This document shows positions 9,520 through 17,376 of a DNA stretch of 64,000 bases, piece by piece; position 1 is the stretch's first letter; each line of letters starts with the position of its first letter. Both the position numbers and the translations under genes were made by a program. This DNA comes from JAIBJN01 sp963748205. Its GTDB lineage: Bacteria; Actinomycetota; Thermoleophilia; Gaiellales; Gaiellaceae. The notes below the pieces were generated by a model. The model had not been told where the DNA came from. It did no database searches and saw only the letters and a program-made list of their open reading frames with translations. The stretch spans positions 1 to 64,000 of the forward strand of contig CAVVIB010000012.1 of assembly GCA_963748205.1 (NCBI GenBank), written 5' to 3'.

Positions 9520-9549
9520 GGTGGTCTCGGCCGATCGGCCGAGACCACC
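9520..9549. repeat. perfect 30-bp palindrome
   Basis: GGTGGTCTCGGCCGA is followed directly by its exact reverse complement. It lies between the stop of the recombinase remnant/VOC gene (upstream on the minus strand) and the M23 gene start. It has no T-tract on either side, so it may be a factor-dependent terminator, an operator, or a scar of recombination. Confidence 0.7.
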
Positions 9550-9558
9550 GGCATCGGC

Positions 9559-9685
9559 CTATGCAGGAACGGCGATTCCCTGCTCCTCGAGCAGTGCGCG
9601 GGCCTGCTGGGCGGCGACCTCGACGACGGACCGGCCCTCCGCGATCAGGAGGCTGGCGAAGGAGTGGCGCAGGTCATAGCTAACC
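9559..9685 (-). pseudogene. C-terminal remnant of a tyrosine recombinase/integrase
   Basis: The frame reading SYDLRHSFASLLIAEGRSVVEVA matches the box-II region of XerC/phage-type integrases, in which the Arg of LRH is one of the catalytic residues. The rest of the catalytic domain, including the GHS/GHA segment and the nucleophilic Tyr, is absent, and the frame ends after an unrelated-looking tail (ARALLEEQGIAVPA). Upstream, the frame overlaps the VOC gene out of phase and has no integrase character. About 127 bases survive. Together with the tRNA 3' fragment 570 bases away, it marks the former end of an integrated element. It cannot be functional. Confidence 0.6.
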
Positions 9686-10222
9686 AACGGGACGAAGCGG
9701 TTCCGACCCGTCCCAACCCTCGGCGCCCTCGCGCACCATCTGGAAAAAGTCGCGCAGTCCCTGGCTGTCGACGTGGATCTCGATGTCGTGGCCCAATGAG
9801 GCGGACGCGTCATGGAAGGTGACGTCGAGTTCGCCGAGCTGGGCGCTGAGGTACTCCGGTAGCCCGCGGTCCTCGAGTTCGCGCCGTAGGTCCTCTACCG
9901 ATGCCGGCGGTACCGCCCAGGCGACGTGATGAACCCTCGGTCGGGCGCCTGAGAAGCGACCCTCGACTCGCTCTGGCACGAGGCGGACGATCTCCATCAG
10001 TTCGATCGGGCCGCCGCCGCAGTAGCCGAACGCCGAGTGATGGACGAACTCCGCCGGCTCACCCCTCGAGGTGATGTTTTCGAGCGGTACGTTTTCGACG
10101 AAAAAGAACGGCCCGGCTCCGAGCTGCTCCGTCAGGCGTTCAACGGTCGCCTCGATGTTCTCGACGACGTACGCGTAGTGGTGTGCTCTCTCGAGCGGCA
10201 GTCGAAAAGGATCCCCTGGCAC
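9680..10222 (-). CDS. VOC-superfamily (glyoxalase/bleomycin-resistance-like) protein
   Basis: A 180-residue cytoplasmic protein starting at GTG 10222, with AAGGAGAGAATC just upstream. It is built of two beta-alpha-beta-beta-beta modules: the first opens with HHYAYVVENIEATVERL and ends in GPIELMEIVRL, and the second opens with RVHHVAWAVP and ends in GHDIEIHVDS. Paired His and Glu residues at those strand positions (H in HHYAYVV, E in ELMEI, H in VHHVAW, E in IEIHV) could bind a metal, as in glyoxalase/dioxygenase relatives. Substrate is unknown. Its stop is immediately followed by the recombinase remnant and its start lies 30 bases from the tRNA fragment, so the gene may be cargo of the lost element. 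Confidence 0.75.
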   Translation of the reverse strand: MPGDPFRLPLERAHHYAYVVENIEATVERLTEQLGAGPFFFVENVPLENITSRGEPAEFVHHSAFGYCGGGPIELMEIVRLVPERVEGRFSGARPRVHHVAWAVPPASVEDLRRELEDRGLPEYLSAQLGELDVTFHDASASLGHDIEIHVDSQGLRDFFQMVREGAEGWDGSEPLRPVG

Positions 10223-10250
10223 GATTCTCTCCTTGGTCTATCAGGAGCCC

Positions 10251-10292
10251 AAAAGTGAAGGGGTCCCCGGTTCGAGTCCGGGCGTCGGCGCT
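10251..10292 (+). other. 3' fragment of a tRNA gene (attachment-site-like)
   Basis: The T arm is intact: CCCGG (10266-10270), TTCGAGT loop (10271-10277), CCGGG (10278-10282), followed by a seven-base acceptor 3' strand CGTCGGC and a discriminator base. The matching 5' acceptor strand GCCGACG is not found in the preceding ~80 bases, so this is not a complete tRNA. A 3' tRNA end without its 5' half is the usual footprint of an integrase attachment site. The amino-acid identity cannot be read. Confidence 0.65.
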
Positions 10293-10299
10293 GGGCGGT

Positions 10300-10590
10300 T
10301 TAGGGCGCACGGAGGTTCGTCGCGACCGCGATCTGGCCGCGATCGTTGATCCCGGGAGCGAGGCCGTTTGGAGCGCGCGGGGGATCGATCGTTGTGTAGT
10401 CACGGCGGTCCAGGAGGAACGCGTGCTGCCTGATCGCGGGATCGAGGTAGGCACCCACGACCTGGCGGCGGTTGTTGATGTCGAGGGGGAAGGTCTGCAC
10501 GCCACCGGGAAAATCGAGCGTGGTGAAGTCGCCGTCGTCCAGCAGGAAGCCACCCCCGCCGGGCTGATTGACGTTGGGCCCAGGCGCCCT
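10300..10590 (-). pseudogene. truncated HAF-repeat extracellular protein
   Basis: The frame contains repeats of the HAF type: GGFLLDDGDFTTLDFPGG, then LDINNRRQVVGAYLDP and HAFLLDRRDYTTIDPP, then APGINDRGQIAVATN. Normal HAF proteins have a signal peptide and many such repeats; here only about two and a half remain, with a non-homologous N-terminal stretch upstream of 10590 and a stop at 10300, eight bases from the tRNA fragment. It looks like a gene cut at both ends, probably by the same event that left the tRNA and integrase pieces. Expression as a secreted protein is unlikely because no signal peptide is present. Confidence 0.55.
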
Positions 10591-10899
10591 ACAGAACCCG
10601 GTGGATCTGGAACAGGTGGGTGCCGAGCAAGGGGCCGGGTGACCTCGTCGAGTCGATGACCGGTGGTTGACCGGAGCCTCGAGAGCGTGATATGTCGCGC
10701 ATGCCACAAGGTCTCTGACCGCAGCTCAGGCCACGACCGAGAGATAAAAGGAGGTTCAAACCGCTCGACGAGGTCGACGATGACCTCAGCGGAATCGAAC
10801 CCGAGGACCCGCGGCCCACCAGCTGAGCCCGGTCAGGGACGAGCCTCGGATTCGATCTGAACTCCAGCTCGAGAGAGCAAGGCGAATTGGAGGCACATA
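10591..10899. other. region with no recognised gene
   Basis: About 310 bases between the HAF remnant and the next plus-strand gene. Open frames exist on both strands but show no family signature. It probably holds the promoter of the 10900 gene and debris from the truncated upstream end of the HAF gene. Confidence 0.3.
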
Positions 10900-11253
10900 G
10901 TGGATCCTGAAGGCTTCTTTCCATTGATCGTTCGCGGAGGTCGCGATATCCGAGCTGCTCATGACGGCGACACCCTGACGGTCCAGTTCGGCAAGTCCCC
11001 GGTCGCGGCCGGCGATCCATCGACATATGGCCGGATGCCACACGCGTCGGCGGCCTGGGTGGACCGTCCCTTGAACGATGCCGAGCCGGCTGTCGTAAAG
11101 CAGAAGTTGAGCCGGTCGGATGCCGAGAGCGTTGTCTCGGTGCTCGACATCGAGGACCGGTTCTGGATGTTCCTGTCGAGCAACACCAACACCGGCCACT
11201 TCGAGGCTTTCCGCTCCGAGGCCGCTTTCATGCAGGGGGATCCAATCGACTAG
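10900..11253 (+). CDS. hypothetical protein
   Basis: A 117-residue soluble protein starting at GTG 10900, with GGAGG six bases upstream (10889-10893). It opens MDPEGFFPLIVRGG, has no signal peptide or membrane segment and ends EAAFMQGDPID. Predicted strands (DTLTVQFG, VVSVLDIEDRFWMFLSS) suggest a small beta-rich fold. No family is recognised. A hairpin whose arms are GAACGGGGC and GCCCCGTTC begins 30 bases after the stop and would terminate it. Neighbouring remnants make this a candidate accessory gene. Confidence 0.5.
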   Translation: MDPEGFFPLIVRGGRDIRAAHDGDTLTVQFGKSPVAAGDPSTYGRMPHASAAWVDRPLNDAEPAVVKQKLSRSDAESVVSVLDIEDRFWMFLSSNTNTGHFEAFRSEAAFMQGDPID

Positions 11254-11282
11254 CGGCAAACGGCCGGCACGCGCTCAGCCGG

Positions 11283-11353
11283 GAACGGGGCGCGACCCGA
11301 AAGGCCTGTGCCCCGTTCACCGCACTTAGTCGAAGAGGACGCAGAAGCCCTCG
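11283..11353 (-). repeat. decayed copy of the 3' end and terminator of the 14926-15420 gene
   Basis: A 27-base block at 11327-11353 is identical to 14927-14953, exactly 3600 bases away. On the minus strand both encode the ending EGFCVLFD-stop (TAA here, TAG there). Just downstream of each lies a similar hairpin (11283-11318 and 14883-14914), also alike in sequence. Upstream of 11353 the similarity stops abruptly, so only the gene's end and terminator were duplicated. Confidence 0.75.
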
Positions 11354-11390
11354 CGAGGCGACTTCTGCTCGGACGCTTGGCAGGACTCGG

Positions 11391-11418
11391 CGAGGGGGCC
11401 GCGGATGCGGCCCCCTCG
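11391..11418. terminator. 12-bp perfect hairpin with GGAT loop
   Basis: CGAGGGGGCCGC pairs perfectly with GCGGCCCCCTCG across a four-base loop. It lies downstream of the ABC permease gene (minus strand) and past the 10900 gene (plus strand), so it could stop transcription from either side. There is no T-tract. Confidence 0.5.
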
Positions 11419-11507
11419 CATGACACACGACGGCTGGTCGCCCGCCTAGCCCGGGCCGCGGGACCGGGAACATGCGGTTGGGCCGCCGCCTCCTAGTTGA
11501 AGCGGGC

Positions 11508-11530
11508 AACGCCCGCTCATCCCGGGCGTT
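11508..11530 (-). terminator. hairpin directly downstream of the ABC permease gene
   Basis: AACGCCCG pairs with CGGGCGTT across seven bases, starting 15 bases past the permease stop on the minus strand. It is the most likely end of the PadR/ABC operon. Confidence 0.5.
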
Positions 11531-11544
11531 TACAACATCACGGC

Positions 11545-13407
11545 TCAGGCGCGCTCGGATGCGAGGATTTCGGCGACGGGGCGCCGGGCGCCGAGGCGGG
11601 CCGGTATGGCGGTGAGGCCCGCCACCACCAGGACGGTGCCCGGCACCACGGCAAGCAGCTGCCAGAGCGGTGCGAAGACTGGATCAGGGTCGACCGCCTC
11701 GATAAGCGCGATGCCTCCCGCAATACCCAGGATGGCGCCGGCGAGCGCCGGAAGCACCTGTGCGGCTGAGAGCCCTGCGCTGACCTGTTGCGGTGTGGCC
11801 CCCAGTGCGCGTGCCAGCGCCGATGCGTGCCTGGTGTCGAGCGCAGTCGCCCAGGTGATGAAGATCGTGTTGACGGCCGCGAGGGCGAGGAGCGTGATCG
11901 TGATTACCAGGAGCACCTGGTTGAGTCGGTCCGCGCGAGAGGGGTCCAGCACGGAGGCCCCATCGGGTATCCCGGCATGGGCTGACAGCGCGGCGACGAT
12001 TCCGCTGACCGTGACCGTGATGCTGACCGTGGCGAGCACGACGCGACGCGGCCGGCGGGCGACCACCCGCAACCCGAGCAGCAGTGGGACGGGGAGTCGC
12101 GCCGAGAGCGCGATCAGCCAGGCCGTGCGCCGAGGCGGGCGGGCCGAGTCGGCGAGCGCCAGGACGGTGCTGGTGCGGGCGGCCCGGATGGCGGGAACGA
12201 TCGTCGCAAGCGCCGCGACCCCGAGCGCGACGGCCGCCACCAGGCCGACCGTGGACAGGGTGAGCGGCGGGACACCCGCCCGGCCGAGGAGGCCGGCACT
12301 GGGATCGGTGAGCAGCGGAGCGGTCAGCCATCCGACCGCCAACCCGGCCGCCGCCGCGAGCAGGGCCACGGCGACGTACTCGGCGAGAAGCACGGCAGCG
12401 ACCAGGCTCGGTGTCCCACCAACCGCCTTGAGCAGTCCGACGCGCCGGATCTGGTCGGCCATCCGGCCTCCGACGAGTACCGCGATGCTGGCCACGGCGA
12501 GCACGCCGAGCAGCCAGCCGCCTGTCAGCAGAGCTCGCCGCTGGTTTCTGACCAGGTTTGCGCTCGCTTCGCTGATGTCCTGCCACGGCTCGAGGAACGG
12601 AGGCTCCGGGCCGGATGCACTCGCGGCCGCCGCTGTGTTCTGGCGAGGCGGATCGTGCTTGGCGACGAACGCCGGGGCTCCGTCCGGGTCGGCCAGCTTC
12701 AGGTTCGAGACGTAAGACAGGGATCGCGCCTTTGGGGCGAGGCTTTGGACATCCGCCCGGGTGAGCCAGACCAGCCCGGCTTCGGCCAGGCAGAAGCCGC
12801 CGAAGCAGGGCACCTCTGGATACGGCGGTATGGCGGCGGTGACCGCAACACCGACGACCTGGTACGACCGGGCGTTACGGCTGGCGACGGGTTCCCCGCT
12901 CTCACGGTCGAGTCCAGTCAGGGTGATCGAATCACCGGCGCCGATGCCGAGCGCGTCGGCGAAGGCGGCCTCGACCACGACGCCGCCGTCGCGTACCCAG
13001 TTGCCTTGGGTCAGCTTGGGCTGGTCGATCGAGGCCGGTGCGGTATCCCGGCCTTCTACGTGCGCCGTCACCGTGCGGCCGTTTGCCCCGAGCTTGGCCT
13101 GGGTGACCGGGTATGGCCCGCTGTGACCGATGACGCCGGGAGCGTGCGCCATTGCCTCGAGGCCGGCGAGGTCGGCGGGCCAGCCTCCGTAGCGAGGCGG
13201 GGTGGCGGCGGCCGTGGCGACCACATCGGGCCCGGCCGTCGCCTCTCGGGTGCTCTGGTAGGGCTTGCTGATCACCCCGTGCAGGACGAGCCCGAGGGTG
13301 AGCGTGGTCGTGGCCGCCATGATCGCCAGCAACAGAAGCGCGGCTTCGATCGGGCGCCGGCGTAGGTCGCGGGCGGCGAGACGGCTGATGAGCAGGACGC
13401 GGCCCAT
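11545..13407 (-). CDS. FtsX/MacB-type ABC transporter permease
   Basis: A 620-residue inner-membrane permease. One transmembrane helix follows the N-terminus (EAALLLLAIMAATTTLTLGL), then a ~250-residue extracytoplasmic domain (about 50-285), then three helices of a first FtsX domain (about 295-420: LTGGWLLGVLAVASIAVLVG, LLAEYVAVALLAAAAGLAVG, LVAAVALGVAALATIVPAI), a helix near 465, and a second FtsX set at the C-terminus. A cytoplasmic IRRVGLLKAVGGTP coupling segment is typical of the family. The gene starts four bases after the ATPase stop, with GGAGGG upstream. Such permeases act as mechanotransmission exporters or drive lipoprotein/antimicrobial extrusion; the substrate is unknown. Confidence 0.88.
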   Translation of the reverse strand: MGRVLLISRLAARDLRRRPIEAALLLLAIMAATTTLTLGLVLHGVISKPYQSTREATAGPDVVATAAATPPRYGGWPADLAGLEAMAHAPGVIGHSGPYPVTQAKLGANGRTVTAHVEGRDTAPASIDQPKLTQGNWVRDGGVVVEAAFADALGIGAGDSITLTGLDRESGEPVASRNARSYQVVGVAVTAAIPPYPEVPCFGGFCLAEAGLVWLTRADVQSLAPKARSLSYVSNLKLADPDGAPAFVAKHDPPRQNTAAAASASGPEPPFLEPWQDISEASANLVRNQRRALLTGGWLLGVLAVASIAVLVGGRMADQIRRVGLLKAVGGTPSLVAAVLLAEYVAVALLAAAAGLAVGWLTAPLLTDPSAGLLGRAGVPPLTLSTVGLVAAVALGVAALATIVPAIRAARTSTVLALADSARPPRRTAWLIALSARLPVPLLLGLRVVARRPRRVVLATVSITVTVSGIVAALSAHAGIPDGASVLDPSRADRLNQVLLVITITLLALAAVNTIFITWATALDTRHASALARALGATPQQVSAGLSAAQVLPALAGAILGIAGGIALIEAVDPDPVFAPLWQLLAVVPGTVLVVAGLTAIPARLGARRPVAEILASERA

Positions 13408-13411
13408 GGGC

Positions 13412-14170
13412 TCAGCCCTCCAGTCCGGCGAGCTCGCCGAGCTGCCTGGTGGTGCCGCGGGTCAGCCTCGTCTGCTCGACGAAGGTGCCGTCGCGCATCG
13501 AGATCAGCCGGTCGGCAGTGGCCGCGATCCGGGCGTCGTGGGTGACGATGAGCAGCGTCTGCCCCGTCGCGCGCAGGCTGTCGAGGAGCCGGAGCACGTC
13601 GAGGGTTGCGGCGCTGTCGAGGTTGCCGGTTGGTTCGTCGGCGAGGACGACGAGGGGCTCGTTGCTGAGCGCGCGGGCAATCGCGACCCGCTGCCGTTCG
13701 CCGCCCGAGAGCGCCGAGGGCAGATGCTCGGCCCGGTCGGTGAGCCCGACCCGTTCCAGCAGTTCCAGGGCCCGCCGTCGTGCCGGGTGCGGGGAGCGCC
13801 CGGCCAGCAGCGCCGGCAGCTCGACATTCTCCACGGCGGTGAGCTCGTCCATCAGGTGGAAGGCTTGGAAGACGAAGCCGATCGCGTGGCGGCGCAGCCG
13901 AGCCAGCGCCCTCTCGCTCAGCTGGTCGATGCGCCGCCCAGCCAGCCACACCTCGCCCGCCGAGGGGCGCTCCAGCCCGCCCAGCAAGTGCAGCAGCGTC
14001 GACTTGCCGCAGCCGCTTGGCCCCATCACGGCCAGCGTCTCGCCCGGGGCCACCTCTAGCTCGACCGCGTCGAGCGCGCGCACAAGGCCCGCGCCCTGGC
14101 CGTATTCCTTCTCCAACCCGTGCGTGCGCAGGGCCGGCTGCACGTGCGATAGCGACGCGTTCGCGCTCAT
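13412..14170 (-). CDS. ABC transporter ATPase (LolD/MacB type)
   Basis: A 252-residue ATPase that powers the adjacent FtsX permease. Walker A is GPSGCGKST, the Q-loop is VFQAFHLMDELTAVEN, the signature is LSGGERQRVAIARAL, Walker B is LVVLADEPTGNLD and the H-loop is LLIVTHD. The insertion and the TGNLD motif are characteristic of the LolD/MacB/FtsE subgroup that pairs with FtsX permeases. The ATG at 14170 is chosen because its ATGA overlaps the stop of the PadR gene by four bases, indicating translational coupling; the frame is open further upstream but overlaps PadR. The permease follows four bases downstream. Confidence 0.92.
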   Translation of the reverse strand: MSANASLSHVQPALRTHGLEKEYGQGAGLVRALDAVELEVAPGETLAVMGPSGCGKSTLLHLLGGLERPSAGEVWLAGRRIDQLSERALARLRRHAIGFVFQAFHLMDELTAVENVELPALLAGRSPHPARRRALELLERVGLTDRAEHLPSALSGGERQRVAIARALSNEPLVVLADEPTGNLDSAATLDVLRLLDSLRATGQTLLIVTHDARIAATADRLISMRDGTFVEQTRLTRGTTRQLGELAGLEG

Positions 14171-14748
14171 GATCGTCCCTTCGTTGCGTTCCAGTAGCGA
14201 GCGCAGGCCTCGAGCCAGCGCAGGTCCGCCTGCAGTCTCAGCACCACGCCTTCGAGCAAGAGCCCCGCGACAGAACCGTCCGGCTCCGCCAGCGCGGCCC
14301 GCTGCGCAGCGGCCAACCCGGCTAGCAGCTCGTTCCGCTGCGCGTCCACGAGCCGCACCGGGTCGCCCAGGCCCGCTGCCGCGGCGGCAACCAGCTTCAG
14401 ATGGAACTCCGCCGGCGCGGGCTTCGGCCAGCTCGTGTCCTCCAGCCACTCCAGAACCCGCGCGCGCCCCGCCGCGGTCAGCTCGTACACCTTTCGGTCC
14501 GGGCGATCGGTCTGTCCGACCCGCTCCGAGGTCACGAGGCCGGCCTTCTCGAGCCGATTCAGCGTCACGTACACCTGGCCCGCGTTCAGCGCCTCCGCCA
14601 GCGGGCCAAGTGCGAGTTGAAGCCGGGCGCGCAGCTCATAGCCGTGCGAGGGCTCCTTGGCCAGCAGCGCGAGCAAGACCTCCTGCACGACGCGCAGCTG
14701 GTAGCCCTGCGAGGCCTCCTTGATCGACACGCCCACGGCTTCCGGCAT
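14167..14748 (-). CDS. PadR-family transcriptional regulator
   Basis: A 193-residue winged-helix repressor, first gene of the ABC operon. The DNA-binding domain is at about 18-95 (LRVVQEVLLALLAKEPSHGY, VYVTLNRLEKAGLVTSE, RKVYELTAAG), followed by the helical C-terminal Vir_act_alpha_C-like dimerisation domain. In PadR-controlled transporter operons the regulator usually represses its own promoter until a toxic substrate binds. Here the gene starts at ATG 14748 with GGGAG upstream, and an inverted repeat lies about 30 bases upstream of it. It overlaps the ATPase start by four bases. Autoregulation of the export operon is inferred. Confidence 0.88.
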   Translation of the reverse strand: MPEAVGVSIKEASQGYQLRVVQEVLLALLAKEPSHGYELRARLQLALGPLAEALNAGQVYVTLNRLEKAGLVTSERVGQTDRPDRKVYELTAAGRARVLEWLEDTSWPKPAPAEFHLKLVAAAAAGLGDPVRLVDAQRNELLAGLAAAQRAALAEPDGSVAGLLLEGVVLRLQADLRWLEACARYWNATKGRS

Positions 14749-14778
14749 CAGCAGCTCCCTAACAGTTAGCTATGCGAG

Positions 14779-14791
14779 GATAACCGTTATC
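14779..14791. promoter_or_regulatory. inverted repeat upstream of padR, probable operator
   Basis: GATAAC-C-GTTATC is a perfect hexameric inverted repeat 31 bases upstream of the PadR start. The surrounding bases also form a near-direct repeat (GTTAGCTAT and GTTATCTAT). Its location fits an autoregulatory PadR operator. Confidence 0.5.
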
Positions 14792-14882
14792 TATCCGACC
14801 CGTCAAGCCAACACCTTCAGCCGTTGTCGGCGGCAGACGGACTTCGTCGGCCGCTCGAGTGCGAAGCATGTTAGGGGCACGT

Positions 14883-14914
14883 ACGGGGCGCGAGCCCAAA
14901 AGCCCGCGCCCCGT
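14883..14914 (-). terminator. terminator hairpin of the 14926-15420 gene
   Basis: ACGGGGCGCG pairs perfectly with CGCGCCCCGT around a 12-base loop, 12 bases past the stop. A similar hairpin lies beyond the duplicated 3' end at 11283-11318. Confidence 0.6.
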
Positions 14915-14925
14915 TCGCCGTCGAG

Positions 14926-15420
14926 CTAGTCGAAGAGGACGCAGAAGCCCTCGAGGACGTTGCCCGCCTCCTGCGCCTCGCGGAGCGGGTGCTGGCCCGC
15001 CGAGAAGACGATGTCGCCGGTGAGGGGGTCGATCACGACCCTCCCGACGTCCTTCAGCTGAGCGCCCGGCACGTTCGCCGCGAGCCCCGTCGCGACGATC
15101 AGCGGCCCGTCGTCGGTGAAGAGGGTCGTCTGCATGAAGTTGTCGGGACCCTCCCGAAACGTCTCGCCCGTGTCGAGGTTCGTGATGGTGTTGTCCTCGT
15201 TGATGTGCACCTGGACGCGGACAAGCTGGCCGTCGTTGTCGAAGAACCGGAACCGATCGCCGGTCAGATGGATCTCCCAGCGAAGAAGGCCGCAGGACGT
15301 CTGGCCTTGCACGATCTGGTTCTGCGCGACCTGATCGCGTTGCGGCGCCGCCGCAAGTGCGGGCAGCGCCAGCGCGGCAGCCATGATCACCGCGCCCGTG
15401 AGCACGAGTACGCGTTTCAC
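14926..15420 (-). CDS. secreted hypothetical protein
   Basis: A 164-residue exported protein. GTG at 15420 is chosen because GGAGG lies seven bases upstream and the signal peptide begins at once (MKRVLVLTGAVIMAAALALPALAA). The mature domain contains SCGLLRWEIHLTGDRFRFFD, RVQVHINEDNTITNLDTG and GRVVIDPLTGDIVFSAGQH, a repeating strand-turn-strand pattern of a secreted beta-sandwich, and ends EGFCVLFD. Two cysteines (SCGLL and FCVLFD) could pair. No named family is recognised, though similar actinobacterial secreted proteins exist. Its final 27 bases and terminator are duplicated 3.6 kb away, on the other side of the PadR/ABC operon. Confidence 0.7.
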   Translation of the reverse strand: MKRVLVLTGAVIMAAALALPALAAAPQRDQVAQNQIVQGQTSCGLLRWEIHLTGDRFRFFDNDGQLVRVQVHINEDNTITNLDTGETFREGPDNFMQTTLFTDDGPLIVATGLAANVPGAQLKDVGRVVIDPLTGDIVFSAGQHPLREAQEAGNVLEGFCVLFD

Positions 15421-15516
15421 GTTCCCACCTCCATCGTCGAATACCCCCAAGTCCCTGGCGGGATGGTAGGGGACCTTGGAGGCCGCTTCAACGAAGTCGG
15501 CCCCCTCGGAGTCGAG

Positions 15517-17029
15517 TCAGGGAGTGGGAGGGCCGGCTTCCGGACGGCTGACCGGGTGCTCGGGCTCCGGGGGCTCGGCCGGGCCCATGTCGAGCCGGAA
15601 CGGCGGGTACTCGTCGCGCATCAGGCTCACGTAGGCGGCCACGCGGAAGACCCAGCGGTCGAGGCCGAGCGTGAAGTCGAAGAGGGACGGCGGATAGCGG
15701 CCGGTGAAGAGGAGGACGAAGCCGGCGATGACGACGAGGATGCCGACCAGGCCGGCGATCCCGATACCCCAGCCGCCGCCGACGTCGCCCCAGCCCCACC
15801 ATCCCCAGCCCCAGCCGCCGACGAAGATCCCGACCAGGATCAGGTGCGGGATGGCGAGGAGCCACTTGACGAGCGGGAGCCAGTGCGAGAGCCGCTCGGG
15901 ATACTCGATGTGCAGCGTGGCCGGGTAGTCGGGCTCCTCCCCGAGGCTGAACGGTGGATACCGGTCGGTTCCGAGGGCCCAGTAGGAGTAGAAGCCGACG
16001 CGCCAGGTCCAGCGGAGCACCCCGAGGTTGAAGTCGAAGATCCCGCGCGGATAGCGGCCGGTGAAGAGGATGGCGAAGAACGCGACCACGGTCAGGACCG
16101 TGAACGCGAGCCAGAGGAAGGCCAGCACGATGTAGTGCGGAATGGCGAGGAGCCACTTGACCACCCAGAGCCAGCGGCTGAGGTCGGGGTCGAGCTCGCC
16201 GCGGACGGCTGCGGGATAGACGGTCGGACGGGCGGCTCCGGCGCCAGGCGACGGCGCCTCCCTCGGCGAGCGCGGTGGTCGGTGCGACGGTGCCGCGTGC
16301 GCTCGCCCCGCGGGCGCCGAAGACGATCATGGTCACGCCGCCGGCCAGGATGAGCGCGCCCGCCGCGAGCAGGCCGATGGCGAGCCAGAGGAGGAAGCCG
16401 GCCTTCGCGCCCGCACTCACGTCCGCGGCGACCCCCGGGGAGCCGTCCGCGTTCATGAGCACGATGCTCCAGTCGCCGGACTCGGCCTCCCACACGGCGG
16501 TCTGCCGCCCCGAGCCCGAGGCGGCGGCCGCCCAGAAGTCCTGCTCGTCGGGCGGCTCGGCCGGCCGGTCGCCCGGAATCCTTCGATAGTCGACCGAGAA
16601 CGGATCGAAGTCGATGTCGCGCACCTCGTCGTGCTCGACGCTCTGGAGGTACGAATCGACGTCCTCCGTCGCGCCGATGCCGACGAAGACGTCGCGCCCG
16701 GGGCTCTCGCCGGTGATGCGCACCTTGCCGAGCACGCCTTCGGTGAGAAGCCACTCGCCGCCCTCTTCTCCCTCGAACAGGTCGATGCTCTCGGAGGTGA
16801 TCGCGTAGGCCTCCGTCTCGAACCGCTCAGTCGGCGTGGTCAGGTAGCCGTCATCGTCCCTTTGCGTTCGATCGGCCCAGAGCGTCGTTCCTCCGGCTCC
16901 CAGCAAGGCGACACCGAGCAGCGCGATGATGCTCCCGAAGACGACGAGGAGGATGCGGCCGACGCTCCACCTTGCCCCCGTCGGCGCCGGAGGCGGCGGT
17001 GGTGGTGTGGCTGGGGGCTCGGCGGACAT
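15517..17029 (-). CDS. membrane protein with two DUF4389 domains (frameshifted)
   Basis: The N-terminal ~260 residues contain a proline-rich cytoplasmic leader, one helix (ILLVVFGSIIALLGVALLG), an extracytoplasmic domain (ESIDLFEGEEGG, GKVRITGES, DVFVGIGATEDVDSYL) and a second helix. The C-terminal half holds two copies of the DUF4389 pattern, each with WLLAIPH, then F-T-GRYP, then D/N-F-x-LGV/L-RW, and a YPPF motif. The halves are in different frames. The shift lies at about 16244-16256; the total is 3n+1 bases, equivalent to one inserted base, and the restored junction would read EGGAV-PGAGAARPTVYP. Function of DUF4389 proteins is unknown. The gene stands alone. Confidence 0.75.
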
Positions 17030-17183
17030 GGATCCCCGTTTTCCTACGCGTTCGGTCCGGCGCCATCATAGGTCGTCTTCGGCGCTGGGAGCAGCGCGCG
17101 ATCGCCTCGCCGCTCTCTCGACATGCCTGCGGGTCATAATCGCCCGGGCGATGGACGCGACTTCGTGAGGAGGAGGGACTGAC

Positions 17184-17369
17184 ATGGGCTGGCTCTGGTG
17201 GGTCGGCACTGTGGTGATCATCGCGTGGGTGGTCGCGCTGGTCGACATCGTCCGCTCGCGCGGGCGCTTCAGCGGCGGGCAGCTTGCCGCCTGGATCCTT
17301 CTCGTGGTCATCCTCCCGGTGGTCGGGACGATCCTCTACTTCGTCGTCGGCCGCCGGCCGTCCGTCTGA
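17184..17369 (+). CDS. PLDc_N-type small membrane protein
   Basis: A 61-residue protein with GGAGGAGGG just upstream of ATG 17184. It has two transmembrane helices (WWVGTVVIIAWVVALVDIVR and AAWILLVVILPVVGTILYFV) separated by a short basic loop, and ends in GRRPSV. This is the phospholipase D N-terminal (PLDc_N) module found at the front of cardiolipin synthases, here with no catalytic domain attached. Stand-alone copies are common in actinobacteria and their role is unknown. It converges with the oxidoreductase gene, eight bases away. Confidence 0.75.
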   Translation: MGWLWWVGTVVIIAWVVALVDIVRSRGRFSGGQLAAWILLVVILPVVGTILYFVVGRRPSV

Positions 17370-17376
17370 GCCCGTC

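Noticed and set aside
10230..10292. Complete tRNA gene
   Set aside because: Only the T arm and 3' acceptor strand are present; no 5' acceptor, D arm or anticodon stem could be placed.
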